The position numbers and the translations under genes were made by a program. The notes under the pieces are model-generated. The model was not told where the DNA came from. It searched no databases and saw only the letters and a list, made by a program, of their open reading frames with translations. DNA of 64,000 nt, from positions 66,300 through 130,299 of the forward strand of contig NZ_JAHEOJ010000025.1 in assembly GCF_018595715.1 (NCBI RefSeq), written 5' to 3'. Positions 49,353 to 59,414 of the stretch are shown here, one piece after another (positions within the stretch are counted from its first letter, which is position 1; every line of letters begins with the position of its first letter). Source of the DNA: Glaciecola sp. XM2. GTDB taxonomy: Bacteria > Pseudomonadota > Gammaproteobacteria > Enterobacterales > Alteromonadaceae.

Positions 49353-50720
49353 ATGCATGTACATATTTTAGGGATCTGCGGTACCTTTATGGGCGGGATT
49401 GCCGCCATCGCAAAAAGCTTAGGACATACCGTCACCGGTTCGGATCGCAATGTATATCCACCCATGAGCACCCAGCTAGAGCAGCTCGGAATTACGCTTT
49501 ATGAAGGGTATAGCGCTGAACAATTCACGCCAACGCCCGACATTGTGATCATCGGAAACGCCATGGCACGCGGCAACCCCGCAGTAGAATATGTACTCGA
49601 TAGGAACTTGCCATACACCAGCGGCCCGCAGTGGTTGCTCGATCACTTATTAAAAGATCGCTGGGTATTAGCCGTTGCCGGCACACATGGCAAAACCACG
49701 ACTTCGAGCATGTTGACATGGATACTAGAAGACTGCGGCCTGGCACCCGGCTTTTTAATTGGGGGTGTACCTGAAAATTTTGGTATTTCGGCGCGCATTG
49801 GCGAATCGCCGTTTTTTGTCATTGAAGCAGATGAGTACGACAGCGCATTTTTCGACAAGCGCTCGAAGTTTGTGCATTACCGCCCACGCACGCTGATTTT
49901 AAATAACTTAGAATTTGATCATGCCGATATTTTTGAAAATCTCGATGCTATCAAACGACAGTTTCATCATTTAATCAGAACAGTACCTTCAAACGGCATG
50001 ATTTTATCACGTGCGGCTGAGGCAAATATGGAAGCGGTGCTCGAGATGGGATGTTGGAGTGAGCAAGAGTTTATCGGCCCGGCAAATAAGTCAACATGGC
50101 AGGCACAAGCACTAAAATCAGATTGCAGCCAATTCAATGTTATCCATAAAAAACAGCCTGTTGGCACCGTTAACTGGTCGTTAATTGGTGAGCATAATAT
50201 GGAAAATGCACTGATGGCCATCGGGGCCGCTCACCATGCAGGCGTGCCGCTAAAAGATGCCATTGATGCCCTCGCGCGCTTTAAAAATGTGAAGCGACGC
50301 ATGGAGATTAAAGGGCTTGTGAATGGCATAACCCTTTACGATGACTTTGCCCACCACCCCACTGCGATTAAAACAACAATAGATGGCTTGAGACAAAAAG
50401 TGGGCAACCAACGCATCATTGCCGTACTTGAGCCGAGATCCAATACCATGCGAATGGGCGTACATAAGAACCAGCTAGCACAGTCTTGGCAAGTTGCGGA
50501 CGAAGTACACTTGCTTGAGCCAAGTAACCTAGGCTGGTCACTGCAAGAGACCGTGAACAACAGTAAGGTACCCGTGAAAGTGTACCAACAGACTGACGAT
50601 ATCGTTACGTCTCTTGCGGGCAGCTTACAAAGCGGTGATCATGTGCTGATCATGAGCAACGGCGGCTTTGATGCCATCCATACGAAATTATTTGATACGC
50701 TAGGAGCGATAAGTGCCTAA
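49353..50720 (+). CDS. mpl: Mpl, murein tripeptide ligase
   Basis: UDP-N-acetylmuramate:L-alanyl-gamma-D-glutamyl-meso-diaminopimelate ligase, which recycles cell-wall tripeptide in the cytoplasm. 455 residues (E. coli 457). N-terminal Rossmann segment [15 protein letters not shown] loop [11 protein letters not shown] near 110, [15 protein letters not shown] segment near 168, and a [10 protein letters not shown] segment near 330, all Mur-ligase hallmarks. Coupled to ubiX by an 8-bp overlap. Confidence 0.97.
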   Translation: MHVHILGICGTFMGGIAAIAKSLGHTVTGSDRNVYPPMSTQLEQLGITLYEGYSAEQFTPTPDIVIIGNAMARGNPAVEYVLDRNLPYTSGPQWLLDHLLKDRWVLAVAGTHGKTTTSSMLTWILEDCGLAPGFLIGGVPENFGISARIGESPFFVIEADEYDSAFFDKRSKFVHYRPRTLILNNLEFDHADIFENLDAIKRQFHHLIRTVPSNGMILSRAAEANMEAVLEMGCWSEQEFIGPANKSTWQAQALKSDCSQFNVIHKKQPVGTVNWSLIGEHNMENALMAIGAAHHAGVPLKDAIDALARFKNVKRRMEIKGLVNGITLYDDFAHHPTAIKTTIDGLRQKVGNQRIIAVLEPRSNTMRMGVHKNQLAQSWQVADEVHLLEPSNLGWSLQETVNNSKVPVKVYQQTDDIVTSLAGSLQSGDHVLIMSNGGFDAIHTKLFDTLGAISA

Positions 50721-51336
50721 ATCCATAACGCTGGCCATTACAGGTGCATCCGGCGCCCCATATGCGCTTAAGTTGCTTAAACAGTTAGTAGCCGCCGATT
50801 ACCATATTTTTTTGCTGATATCCTCAGCAGCAAGAGTTGTATTTGCAACCGAAGAAGGCCTAAAAGTCCCTAGCGGCAGTGACAATGGCGCGACCTTTTT
50901 CACGGAGTATGCCAACGCAAAGCCTGAGCAAATTACGGTATGCGGCAAAGAAGAATGGTTTTCACCAGTCGCCTCAGGCTCAGCCGCACCCAAACAAATG
51001 ATCATATGTCCATGTTCAACCGGCACCTTATCTTCTATCGCTGTGGGCGCATGCGACAACTTAATTGAGCGCGCCGCTGATGTGGTGATAAAAGAACGCG
51101 GCCAGCTCATTGTTGTGCCAAGAGAGATGCCGTTCTCAAGCCTACACCTGCAGAACATGCTGACCCTGTCAAATCTAGGGGTGACCATCATGCCCGCCTC
51201 CCCTGGCTTTTACCACAACCCAAAAAGTATCGACGATTTGATAGATTTTGTGGTGGCGCGCATATTAGATCATATTGGCGCTGAACAGACTTTAGTGAGC
51301 CGTTGGGGTTATGATCAAAAGCCGAACGGTTCGTAA
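50713..51336 (+). CDS. ubiX: UbiX, flavin prenyltransferase
   Basis: Makes the prenylated-FMN cofactor used by the UbiD decarboxylase in ubiquinone synthesis. 207 residues with the flavin-binding [14 protein letters not shown] start, the [20 protein letters not shown] segment, and the [14 protein letters not shown] segment typical of the family. Starts at GTG (50713), overlapping mpl. No ubiD is visible in the window. Confidence 0.95.
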   Translation: MPKSITLAITGASGAPYALKLLKQLVAADYHIFLLISSAARVVFATEEGLKVPSGSDNGATFFTEYANAKPEQITVCGKEEWFSPVASGSAAPKQMIICPCSTGTLSSIAVGACDNLIERAADVVIKERGQLIVVPREMPFSSLHLQNMLTLSNLGVTIMPASPGFYHNPKSIDDLIDFVVARILDHIGAEQTLVSRWGYDQKPNGS

Positions 51337-51540
51337 GCTAATAATAGCAATCAGGGGTTTAGCGAGTTTTACTTCAAACGCGCTTCAATTTTCCAACATA
51401 AAAGATAGCTCGGTTTCATGACCTGTTGAGACAACTCGTTCACCATCTTGAACTTTCGGAATGTAGCGCCAAAGACTGCATGCAAGCCCAACTTGCAGCA
51501 GTCTTCTCATAGGGTTTGATGTTCTTAAAATCAATTTATA

Positions 51541-53574
51541 TCATTCACTTTTTGCAGGGTCAAAGCGGTCAAACCACGCTTTTGTATAAAGCTGGGTGCG
51601 AAGCCAATTAGACGGAATAGATCCGGTGCCATGATACTCGCCACGCATCGGGATAAGTGCAGTGGGTACGCCACGCATTTTCAAAGCTGAAAAATACTGC
51701 TCCGCTTCAGCATATGGTGTACGAATATCTTTATCGCCCGTGATCAACAATACGGGAGTATTGACTTCACCCACCATATGCAGAGGACTATTGGCTATCC
51801 AGTCTGTAGGGTCTTCCCAAAACGGTTTTTCGTGAAAACGATATACCCACGCAGGCACATCTGAGGTCCCAGCCATGCCAATCCAATTTGACACGGTGCA
51901 CCGCGCAACAGCAGCCTTAAAGCGCTGGCTAACTGCAACCATATAGGTGGTTAACACGCCGCCACCTGAGCAACCCGTGACAAATAAGCGCTCACTATCA
52001 ATATTGGCCTGTGCAATGGCGGCATCAACCCCGTTGAGAAGATCTGCACCGTCTCTTACGCCTGGGTAAATCCCTTGTATAGCATTGGCAAATTCGGCGC
52101 CATAACCGGTGCTGCCGCGTGGGTTAGTAAACAGCACCACATACCCAGACGCCGCTAACTCTTGAAAGGCAAAGTTAAAGCCAATGTTATACATCGCATG
52201 TGGTCCGCCATGAATATATAACACCATAGGATATTGCTTGGAGGCATCATAGTTTGGCGGCATCACCATCCAGCCTTGAACTTGGGTGTTTTCGCTACTT
52301 TCGTACCAAATTTCTTTGACTTCTCCAAGCGTAAGCCCTGCAAATATATCTGCATTCAAATTGGTTAAACGCTTTGCTTGGCGAGTTCCTTTTTGTATAT
52401 AAACATCCTCAGCTTGCTGATGACTTGAAAAGGTCATGGCCATTGTACCGTCTTGCGCAAGCGAGCCCATGGTGACAACTTTATCACCACTGGTAAGTGC
52501 TTTCGTTTTACCTTTTAAGGTAGTCTCGTGTACATGTCGTACCCCATGATGATCATAGCTGAATAAAAGTTCCTTACTGTCGTTTGACCATGCTAGATTT
52601 GAGGGTGAATCAGGTAAATCTTTGACAAGCTCGCGCAGGTTATTGCCGTCTAAATCCATAAGATATAGATGGTTTATTCTATAGGTATCAGATGCCCATT
52701 CTGGCGCACCAATCAGTGCTACATTTTTGCCATCGGGCGATACCTCTGGACTATGAAAAAAACCATCTGACGGCGTTAATGGTGTAATTTCTTGCGTACT
52801 CAGGCTAACTTTATAAACCAGTGACTTAAATACCTCTAAATCCCCGTTCTCGCGAGGCTGACCGTCAAAATAAATATGTTGTCCATCTGCTGACCAACTC
52901 ACGCTACCGCCAGTGGCAATCCCGCCAATACGACGCATCGAGACATTCCACTTACCGGAGGTAATCTGCTTCGCGGTGCCGCCGTCACTGGGTACCACAA
53001 ACAAATGATCATAGCCTGTATTAGTAATACCCACTCTATCTTGCTTGTGATGCAGCGTATCAATATAGATAGGATCTGTGGTCCAAGTCGCGCCTTTAGG
53101 TTTACCAGGTAAGCTCATGGCCCATGTATTTGTTTCATTAGTACGCGCAACAAATGCGATGTGCTTGCCGTCGGGAGACCAAGCATAATTGCGGGGATTG
53201 ATATCAAGCGAGCTAATTTGCGACACTAATCCTTCAGCATTCATGTAACGAACATACAACTGAGCTTTGCCATTGTTATCAGGCGCCACAAAGGCAATAC
53301 GATCGCCTTGAGGTGACCATTTTATATTACCACCTTTGACCACAAACGCATGCTCAGAACCATCGGCTTTTACCTGCCAAATCTCAGAGCTCGCTCGGTC
53401 ATTCATCTTATCTATCCCTCTTCGAACATAAAGGATACGCTCACCGTTAGGGGATATTTGCGGTGAAGCCGCTCGTTCAAAGTCCAGCCAATGCTCAGTC
53501 TTGAGCGTTTGCGCATAACTCAGATTAGCGAGTAACAAAATACAAATAAACAAACTACTTTTTAGGTAACGCAT
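51541..53574 (-). CDS. Exported S9-family peptidase (prolyl oligopeptidase-like)
   Basis: A 677-residue serine peptidase with a Sec signal peptide (LFICILLLANLSYAQ). A WD40-like beta-propeller (about 30-400) built of SPDGK-type blades gates an alpha/beta-hydrolase domain (about 420-675). The catalytic triad is Ser in TGCSGGG (near 537), Asp in ITGDKDIRTP (near 611) and His in GEYHGTG (near 647). Probable periplasmic acylaminoacyl or dipeptidyl peptidase scavenging peptides. The nucleophile motif is GCSGGG, where GxSxGG is usual. Confidence 0.93.
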   Translation of the reverse strand: MRYLKSSLFICILLLANLSYAQTLKTEHWLDFERAASPQISPNGERILYVRRGIDKMNDRASSEIWQVKADGSEHAFVVKGGNIKWSPQGDRIAFVAPDNNGKAQLYVRYMNAEGLVSQISSLDINPRNYAWSPDGKHIAFVARTNETNTWAMSLPGKPKGATWTTDPIYIDTLHHKQDRVGITNTGYDHLFVVPSDGGTAKQITSGKWNVSMRRIGGIATGGSVSWSADGQHIYFDGQPRENGDLEVFKSLVYKVSLSTQEITPLTPSDGFFHSPEVSPDGKNVALIGAPEWASDTYRINHLYLMDLDGNNLRELVKDLPDSPSNLAWSNDSKELLFSYDHHGVRHVHETTLKGKTKALTSGDKVVTMGSLAQDGTMAMTFSSHQQAEDVYIQKGTRQAKRLTNLNADIFAGLTLGEVKEIWYESSENTQVQGWMVMPPNYDASKQYPMVLYIHGGPHAMYNIGFNFAFQELAASGYVVLFTNPRGSTGYGAEFANAIQGIYPGVRDGADLLNGVDAAIAQANIDSERLFVTGCSGGGVLTTYMVAVSQRFKAAVARCTVSNWIGMAGTSDVPAWVYRFHEKPFWEDPTDWIANSPLHMVGEVNTPVLLITGDKDIRTPYAEAEQYFSALKMRGVPTALIPMRGEYHGTGSIPSNWLRTQLYTKAWFDRFDPAKSE

Positions 53575-53954
53575 ATTCGGATCCTTGATTTAAACGATGG
53601 CAATTGTTGATGCAATTTAGCAAGTCACGTGCGTGTTATTTATCCTGCAAACACAAAGCATGCTTGCATTTATTGAGTGCCAGTGCAAGTGGCTTCAACG
53701 TCTAGGCTCATACTCATCAACGCAGACTATAAGCAGAATAAAAGCTACACACTTTTCACTGAAACAGCTGTCATTGTGAATAGGTTGGTTTGAGCTGGTT
53801 TGTGTAAATTCAGCTTTAGACGGTGCTTTAAATGGCCCATTAGGTTGTAAATTAACGCGTTTATACAAAGCGCATCAAGTCGTTTGCTGATAAACGAATT
53901 CTGCGGATAGATAGCCATCGATAAACGTAAGAAAGTCGCTCGTGAAAAAAAGTA
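53575..53954. other. Intergenic stretch without a recognisable gene
   Basis: About 380 bp between two minus-strand genes. No frame of interest, no strong hairpin with T run; it presumably holds the S9 peptidase promoter and the end of the HExxH gene transcript. Confidence 0.5.
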
Positions 53955-55442
53955 TTAACCACCATCGTTCAAGCCGCTCAGCCTATTCTCCAAAGACGTG
54001 TATAAACCATTTTCTGTTGATGTATGAGAGATCCTATCTAGGGCCCGTCTCAGATAAACCGCTTCACTTGTAGGTTCGCCTAGATAGGAATAAGCGTCAG
54101 CAATTAATATATTTGCCATAATGTGATATCCATAAAACTTCTCGAGCTCTTGAATAGTGGCTGTTATTGCTTCTTTGTCGTTAGCTGCAATGCTGATTTG
54201 CATATGTCTAATAAGGCTTGGTAAATATGGCCCTTTGTTTAGGCTTTTTTCAAGGGTTTCTTTACTCATATCAAGCGCGCTTAATGTTTTTGCAAGGTTT
54301 TCTTGCTCTGCGTAGGCAAGCATTAACACATTAGCTGCACTGGATATCTGATACAAAACCTCGGTGCTCAAATTTTCTGACAACGTTATTTGGGATAGTG
54401 CCTGCGAGGCTTCATCTAACTTGCCCTGCTTAGCATAATGCATAGCTAAAAGGGATAATCCTAGCGGGTCCTGTTGATCTGCAGCTTGTTGCATAAATGC
54501 AATGCCAATTTCACTATTGTTTGTCACGCCATAGTATAGCGAAAGCCTCGCTTGAACTTGCGCTGGCGACAGCGCCTCGCGGTCGATTGAAAGGTTAAGC
54601 TTAGGTCGCTCAATGGCAAAGCCTTTTTTACTAGTGGAACGCGCATAACGGCGCAGCTCTTTTGTAAGTTCAGACATGCTAATGTCAAAAGATGCGTCAA
54701 ACGCCTCCTCTAGACTCATACCACTTCGCTGTTTTTCTATAAAGTTCATGCTGCTTTGATAATGGCTAGGAAAGCCATTACGGGCGCCAAGCGTGATGTA
54801 ATGTGTGAGTAGCCAGGTGGATGGGTAAAAGCGATTTTTGACTCTACTTGGCTCATCCCAAAGGCGCTCAACCTCAAAGATATCTTCAACTTTCATCAAC
54901 CCAAAACGTTCAAGGCCAGCTACTCTAAAGCTAGGTATGCTGCCTATATATACATAATCATCTTCAATGGCTAAGGTCGCAAAAAACTCCGCCACTCCTT
55001 CGTTATACCATTCGGGAAAGCGAAACGGCACATAGGCCGTGACCAAGTGATGTATATACTCATGAAATACCGTTGATAAGCTCTTTGAGATATCATCCGT
55101 AGGCGCAATGGCTGCTTTTGGGCCGGCAGTAGGATGCACAAAGTAGCCACCTATGTTTGCATCTTTACCAGTGTGCTCCCACAACTGTCTGTTGGTAAAA
55201 AGCACCATTTCTAGTGGTTGCGCTTTTTTGCGCTCGGTACCTTTCATAAACTGCAAAATAACAAACCGGAAAGTTTCTACTTCTTGGACGATTTCGGCAG
55301 CCTGTTTCAGCTCTAAATCGGTATATAAGACAAAGTTCTCAGAGGTATAGCGGTGCCAACCTAATAAATTCTCATCTGTAGCATAAGCCTGATAAGAACA
55401 AACGATGAGTAAAAAATACACACACAAACGCATCCTGCGCAT
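53955..55442 (-). CDS. Exported HExxH metallopeptidase-like protein with TPR-like C-terminus
   Basis: A 495-residue protein with a signal peptide (LCVYFLLIVCSYQAYA). The N-terminal half holds a zinc motif HEYIHH (near 127) and a downstream GVAEFF (near 149), the gluzincin-like arrangement of the peptidase MA/DUF1570 type. The C-terminal half (about 295-490) is a helical repeat region of TPR or Sel1 kind (GIAFMQQAADQQDPLGLSLLAMHYAKQGK). Likely periplasmic. The substrate is not known, and activity is inferred from the motif. Confidence 0.78.
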   Translation of the reverse strand: MRRMRLCVYFLLIVCSYQAYATDENLLGWHRYTSENFVLYTDLELKQAAEIVQEVETFRFVILQFMKGTERKKAQPLEMVLFTNRQLWEHTGKDANIGGYFVHPTAGPKAAIAPTDDISKSLSTVFHEYIHHLVTAYVPFRFPEWYNEGVAEFFATLAIEDDYVYIGSIPSFRVAGLERFGLMKVEDIFEVERLWDEPSRVKNRFYPSTWLLTHYITLGARNGFPSHYQSSMNFIEKQRSGMSLEEAFDASFDISMSELTKELRRYARSTSKKGFAIERPKLNLSIDREALSPAQVQARLSLYYGVTNNSEIGIAFMQQAADQQDPLGLSLLAMHYAKQGKLDEASQALSQITLSENLSTEVLYQISSAANVLMLAYAEQENLAKTLSALDMSKETLEKSLNKGPYLPSLIRHMQISIAANDKEAITATIQELEKFYGYHIMANILIADAYSYLGEPTSEAVYLRRALDRISHTSTENGLYTSLENRLSGLNDGG

Positions 55443-55630
55443 GGTTAATCCTCTTTGAATACAGCAATGATAGAAGCCCTATAAGTTAAAATAAGTCTCT
55501 ATGATAAGCAACGGGCTAGGAGGGTAAATTAGATAATCCCAACCATTTTTGACTCGATTTTATGTAAGCAAGTGTATAAACTCGTAAAGCTTACCGCGAA
55601 ACGAATACATAAGGAATTGAGGTGGTATAA

Positions 55631-55852
55631 ATGGTGAAGTTAAAAAAGAAGAATTCTGTAATGTTTAGAATTTTGGGATTGGTAGTAGGCATACTATTTG
55701 TGGGGATCAATGGGTACACCTTAATGTTTGGGCATGAGCCTGCATTCAATAGTATTTTGGGGTTATTTATTGGGTCATTGTTCATTACTTATGGTACTTG
55801 CGGCAAAGATTCCCTCCATATTTTCTTTAGCAAATTACAAAGCAACGCATAA
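55631..55852 (+). CDS. Small hypothetical membrane protein
   Basis: A 73-residue protein with a basic N-terminus and two hydrophobic helices (about 12-32 and 42-60). A good ribosome-binding site (GAGGT 7 nt before ATG) supports it as a real gene. No family recognised; its neighbours point the other way. Confidence 0.55.
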   Translation: MVKLKKKNSVMFRILGLVVGILFVGINGYTLMFGHEPAFNSILGLFIGSLFITYGTCGKDSLHIFFSKLQSNA

Positions 55853-55934
55853 CAAGACCACGAAAGCGGTGGATATGCGTGTGGTATGTGGTCTATATTG
55901 CAGAAGTTATTGCTTACGGCATAAATTCGTGACT

Positions 55935-55963
55935 ATAAAAAACGCCCTCAAAATGAGGGCGTT
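55935..55963 (-). terminator. Terminator of the NTF2-like secreted protein gene
   Basis: AACGCCCTCA (55941-55950) and TGAGGGCGTT (55954-55963) form a 10-bp stem; on the minus strand it is followed by TTTTTTAT. It may also help stop the plus-strand 73-residue gene. Confidence 0.85.
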
Positions 55964-56010
55964 CAGCGTTAGAGTTTAACTAAGTTACTAAAGGATCGAG
56001 GAATAGCAAT

Positions 56011-56565
56011 CTAGCCAGTATACTCTAAAGAAGAGTGGTGAAGTACGATGCGTACTGCGCCTGCGTCATCTTTTACAAAACCCCATGTTTTATCCACGGA
56101 AGTTACACTGCCATCTGCTGCAGTAAAGTGTACTTTACCGATAGTAGAAGCACTGTCACCAGCAATAAATACCGCGTTGTTGTCTACTTCACAGTTAGTC
56201 CAACCCATCAGGGCGAAACCTTTGTCATTAGGGAAGTTATCGTTTCCACCTACGAAATATGACAATGCACCTTCGCTAGTTGGTCTAAACGTTTGTGGTA
56301 CAACAGTGAGTGTAGGTTTAAATAAAACGCCACCCATTTGATAGCCGTATGCAGCATCGATGATATTCTTTGCTAGCTTTGCAGCTTCAGCCTGACCTTT
56401 ATCTTCATTTGTCTTGCTGATATCAAGTAGTGCAGCACACCAACCGTTTTGAGCGTCTAACACTTCCTGCTCTGATAAGCCTTGGTTAACAACCGTTACA
56501 TTAGCACTCGCCTGAGCGGCAAAAAAAGTGATAGCTGCAGCACCGATAAACTTCTTTAGTTTCAT
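56011..56565 (-). CDS. Secreted NTF2/SnoaL-like protein (often mislabelled phosphoribosyl-AMP cyclohydrolase)
   Basis: A 184-residue exported protein with a signal peptide (FIGAAAITFFAAQASA). Conserved segments are QNGWCAALLDIS, DAAYGYQMGGVLFKPTLT, GALSYFVGGN, NDKGFALMGW, and a C-terminal VRIVLHHSSLEYTG. They match a periplasmic family related in fold to NTF2/SnoaL and CaMKII association domains. Database labels of the family as HisI-like cyclohydrolase do not fit, since HisI metal-binding Cys/His motifs are absent. Biochemical function unknown. It has its own terminator. Confidence 0.72.
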   Translation of the reverse strand: MKLKKFIGAAAITFFAAQASANVTVVNQGLSEQEVLDAQNGWCAALLDISKTNEDKGQAEAAKLAKNIIDAAYGYQMGGVLFKPTLTVVPQTFRPTSEGALSYFVGGNDNFPNDKGFALMGWTNCEVDNNAVFIAGDSASTIGKVHFTAADGSVTSVDKTWGFVKDDAGAVRIVLHHSSLEYTG

Positions 56566-56834
56566 TTCAATTTCCTTTTACAAAGAACATAGTGGTTAAA
56601 AACAGAAAGTTCATATGCATATTGTGTTGCGTTATAACATAACACTTATGAACTGTTATATTATTACATCATAGTTTTGTAAAGAGATTATTTTTTTATG
56701 CTCGATTAAAGCGAGCAAAATCCTCGTAAAAGCTATTGATATCATCCTAGGCACTTAAATCACGATTATGTGCTATTTTTATAGGCGCATATCCCATGCT
56801 AAGCATCTGCTCAAACAAACACCTATAAGGTACT

Positions 56835-57323
56835 ATGATTATGATTAAGCATGACATGCAGCATAAAGCACACGCCATATATTGGTGGAACGTAAAAGTG
56901 CTGTGTGGCATTTTTCTTATTGTGCACTTTATTGTTGGCATGCAGTTGTCGGTGCCCACTTTAATTATGGATGTGCCTGTTTGCTTAGGGCAGATGATGG
57001 CGGTCGTGGGCGGCGGATTGTTTGTATATCATTTCGTAATCTTGAAAAATATAAATAACGCAATTGGTAAGCCTCATACCTTACTCACCAACAAAGGATT
57101 ATTTAGATGGATACGTCATCCAATGTATTTTGCAGATTTTATAATTTATGCTGGGTTTATGCTCTTACACTTAAGTCTTATTAGCGCGTTTTTGTATATA
57201 GTCGTATGTGTTGCCTTAGCAAAGCAGGCAAAGGTAGAAGATAAGTATTTAGCCAAGGTGTTTGGCCAAACCCATCATCAGTGGTCAAAAAAATCATGGT
57301 TGCTGGTGCCTTATATATATTGA
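56835..57323 (+). CDS. Isoprenylcysteine carboxyl methyltransferase-like membrane protein
   Basis: A 162-residue integral membrane protein with four hydrophobic segments and the ICMT/PEMT C-terminal pattern: RWIRHPMYFADF near 101 and VEDKYLAKVFGQTHHQW near 135. Bacterial members are probably SAM-dependent methyltransferases, substrate unknown. AAGG lies 5 nt before the ATG. It is not in an obvious operon. Confidence 0.8.
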   Translation: MIMIKHDMQHKAHAIYWWNVKVLCGIFLIVHFIVGMQLSVPTLIMDVPVCLGQMMAVVGGGLFVYHFVILKNINNAIGKPHTLLTNKGLFRWIRHPMYFADFIIYAGFMLLHLSLISAFLYIVVCVALAKQAKVEDKYLAKVFGQTHHQWSKKSWLLVPYIY

Positions 57324-57553
57324 ACGCGCTGGATGCAAAATCGATGCAACTACTTTTACAGTAACGCTCTTAATTACATCGTTTTCAATACCATCTGTGC
57401 ACTTAATTGTCTTCAAGTCATAAGCGGCCTTTCTCATATTAACAAACAACGGCCCTTACTCTTTTGTTTACCCTTTAGGTATTCAAATTTACCTACGTAA
57501 GCTATGCTTAAATTCAGGACGTTAATCTACCTTGCTTTTTAATCAGGATCCTT

Positions 57554-58333
57554 ATGAAAAAAATATTGCTTATAGCCGCTATCGCCGGTGTTACGGTCAG
57601 CCAATACGCGCACGCTTGGGGGCAAACAGGCCACCGCGTGACGGGCCAAATTGCAGAGCAGTATCTCAGTGATGAAGCGCGCGCCGCAATCGCCGCTATA
57701 TTGCCTAACGAGACGCTTGCAGAAGCTTCAACTCATGCTGATGAAATGCGCTCTAACCCTGCGCCTTTTTGGCAAGATGTTGCAGGGCCTTTTCACTACG
57801 TTACCGTGCCAGCAGGTAAAACGTATCCTGAGGTAGGTGCACCAGAGCAAGGTGACTCTGTGAGCGCACTTGCAGGGTTTACCAAAACCTTAAAAGATCC
57901 AAAAGCCACCCTTGAAGAGAAGCAACTTGCCCTGCGTTTTGCGATTCATATCATCGGCGATTTGCACCAACCGCTGCATGCCGGAAATGGATTAGATAGA
58001 GGTGGAAACGATGTAAGAGTCAGCTTCTTTAATGACGATTCAAATCTTCATCGCGTTTGGGACTCTGGCCTAATTGACCGCCGAGGACTTTCTTTTACAG
58101 AGTGGAGCGATTGGTTAGGAAGCAAAATTAGCGACGAACAAGCCAAGCAATGGATGACTACCGACCCGATTATTTACATCACAGAAAGCACGCAACTTCG
58201 TGACGAGCTTTACCCTGAAGGAGAAAGGTTATCGTGGCAATACCTGTATGATCATATACCTACTGTAAAATTGAGACTTCAGCAAGGTGGCGTAAGGATT
58301 GCTGCATATTTAAACGAAGTGTTCGGCGAATAA
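57554..58333 (+). CDS. S1/P1-family nuclease, exported
   Basis: A zinc-dependent single-strand-specific nuclease/3'-nucleotidase. The signal peptide ends AHA, leaving Trp as the mature N-terminus (WGQTGHRVTGQIAE), which is itself a zinc ligand in this family. Further ligands are in the THADEMR segment (about 61), the GPFHYV segment (about 83), the HIIGDLHQPLHAGN segment (about 137) and the NLHRVWDSGLI segment (about 164). 259 residues, usual size. Probably degrades extracellular or periplasmic nucleic acid for phosphorus. A broken copy of its 3' end lies 0.9 kb downstream. Confidence 0.94.
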   Translation: MKKILLIAAIAGVTVSQYAHAWGQTGHRVTGQIAEQYLSDEARAAIAAILPNETLAEASTHADEMRSNPAPFWQDVAGPFHYVTVPAGKTYPEVGAPEQGDSVSALAGFTKTLKDPKATLEEKQLALRFAIHIIGDLHQPLHAGNGLDRGGNDVRVSFFNDDSNLHRVWDSGLIDRRGLSFTEWSDWLGSKISDEQAKQWMTTDPIIYITESTQLRDELYPEGERLSWQYLYDHIPTVKLRLQQGGVRIAAYLNEVFGE

Positions 58334-58462
58334 AAACCAGAGCATTTGAGCGGCAAAGTGGATAACTATCTTAAATAGCACTAACTGCATTTTGAGGCTG
58401 ATAGCGTTTTATGAAATGGCGTTATATGCTGTAGTCTTTCATATATAAAAAAGAAGTTCACA

Positions 58463-58999
58463 ATGAAACTAGAGAGACTCTCTGCTTGGAGTGAGATTAT
58501 AAGCTCGGTCGCTATTTTAATTACCTTGGTTTATTTAGCAATTCAAACTAGTCAAAATGCTGATCAGATACGGCAGAACGCAGAGGCAACTAAAGCAAGC
58601 ACTCGTCAACAGATGCTAAGTACCGACATGGCGTTTTTACGTGATATTCTTGAAAATCCCGATATTACCAGTGTTCAATATAAAGAAAATTTGACGAATG
58701 CTGAAAAAACAATGTTGGCGTCGCAATACACGATGTTTTTGCGTCAGCGAGAAAACAACTGGATACAATATAAAAATGGGGCGCTTGACGAAGAATCATG
58801 GCTGTCGATGCAATCAACCATTAAGGTTCTTGCTCATCAACCAAATTTTCATATTTATTGGAACAACTTGATGAAAACAAACAATGCAATGGGCTTTGCC
58901 CCTGAGTTGATTAAACTTGTTGCAGACATTGTTGACAATTCAACACCTGGTGAAAGAGCTATCTTCATTGAGCTAATGGAACCCCCTATAGATTCATAG
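58463..58999 (+). CDS. Hypothetical protein with one N-terminal membrane helix
   Basis: A 178-residue protein: short amphipathic start (MKLERLSAWSEI), hydrophobic helix (about 10-30, IISSVAILITLVYLAI), then a long helical soluble part. The pattern SSVAILITLVYLAIQTSQNADQI is common in a group of uncharacterised marine bacterial proteins. No catalytic motif is visible. It lies between the nuclease gene and the nuclease remnant. Confidence 0.6.
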   Translation: MKLERLSAWSEIISSVAILITLVYLAIQTSQNADQIRQNAEATKASTRQQMLSTDMAFLRDILENPDITSVQYKENLTNAEKTMLASQYTMFLRQRENNWIQYKNGALDEESWLSMQSTIKVLAHQPNFHIYWNNLMKTNNAMGFAPELIKLVADIVDNSTPGERAIFIELMEPPIDS

Positions 59000-59121
59000 C
59001 TTCATTAAGCCTTGGTGTCTCTACATGCCATATCTATCACTTCACGGTCCCCCTCGGTATGGATGTGACTAAACAAGACAAAATGTTGATTCTGGTATAA
59101 CTAAAAAACATTTCTCCTAAA

Positions 59122-59246
59122 TCAGACGAACAAGCTCAGCAATGGATGACCGCCGTTCCGGTTATTTAGCACTCAACTTCGTGACGAGCGTTATCCTGAA
59201 GGAGAAAGGGTATCGTGGCAATACCTTCAGTAAAATACAGACATTG
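59122..59246 (+). pseudogene. Degenerate copy of the 3' part of the S1/P1 nuclease gene
   Basis: The block closely resembles 58133-58290 of the nuclease gene: shared runs include CAGCAATGGATGAC-like, CAACTTCGTGACGAG, CCTGAAGGAGAAAGG and TATCGTGGCAATACCT, with two deletions (about 11 bp and about 14 bp) and an in-frame stop after the VIY-equivalent. The copy lacks all zinc-ligand regions. The rest of 59000-59414 shows nothing else but a terminator at its end. Confidence 0.85.
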
Positions 59247-59373
59247 AGTATGGTTTTAACGATTTTCCTGACTGGCAAAAAACATCCAAAAGCAGACAGT
59301 CGAGCATTACGTAACGCATATTTATTCCTTCTATCAAAGCACTATAAAAAACGATAGTAACGAAAACGCAAAA

Positions 59374-59393
59374 GCCGGAGGGTATACTCCGGC
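59374..59393 (-). terminator. Terminator of the VOC-family gene
   Basis: GCCGGAG (59374-59380) and CTCCGGC (59387-59393) form a 7-bp G/C-rich stem with a 6-nt loop; on the minus strand TTTTGCGTTTT follows. Confidence 0.8.
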
Positions 59394-59414
59394 CTGAAAC
59401 TGCATTGTAAGAAG

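Noticed and set aside
59142-59357. 71-codon open frame with ATG
   Set aside because: It lies in the decayed nuclease copy, in a different frame, with no ribosome-binding site; the nuclease similarity explains the region.
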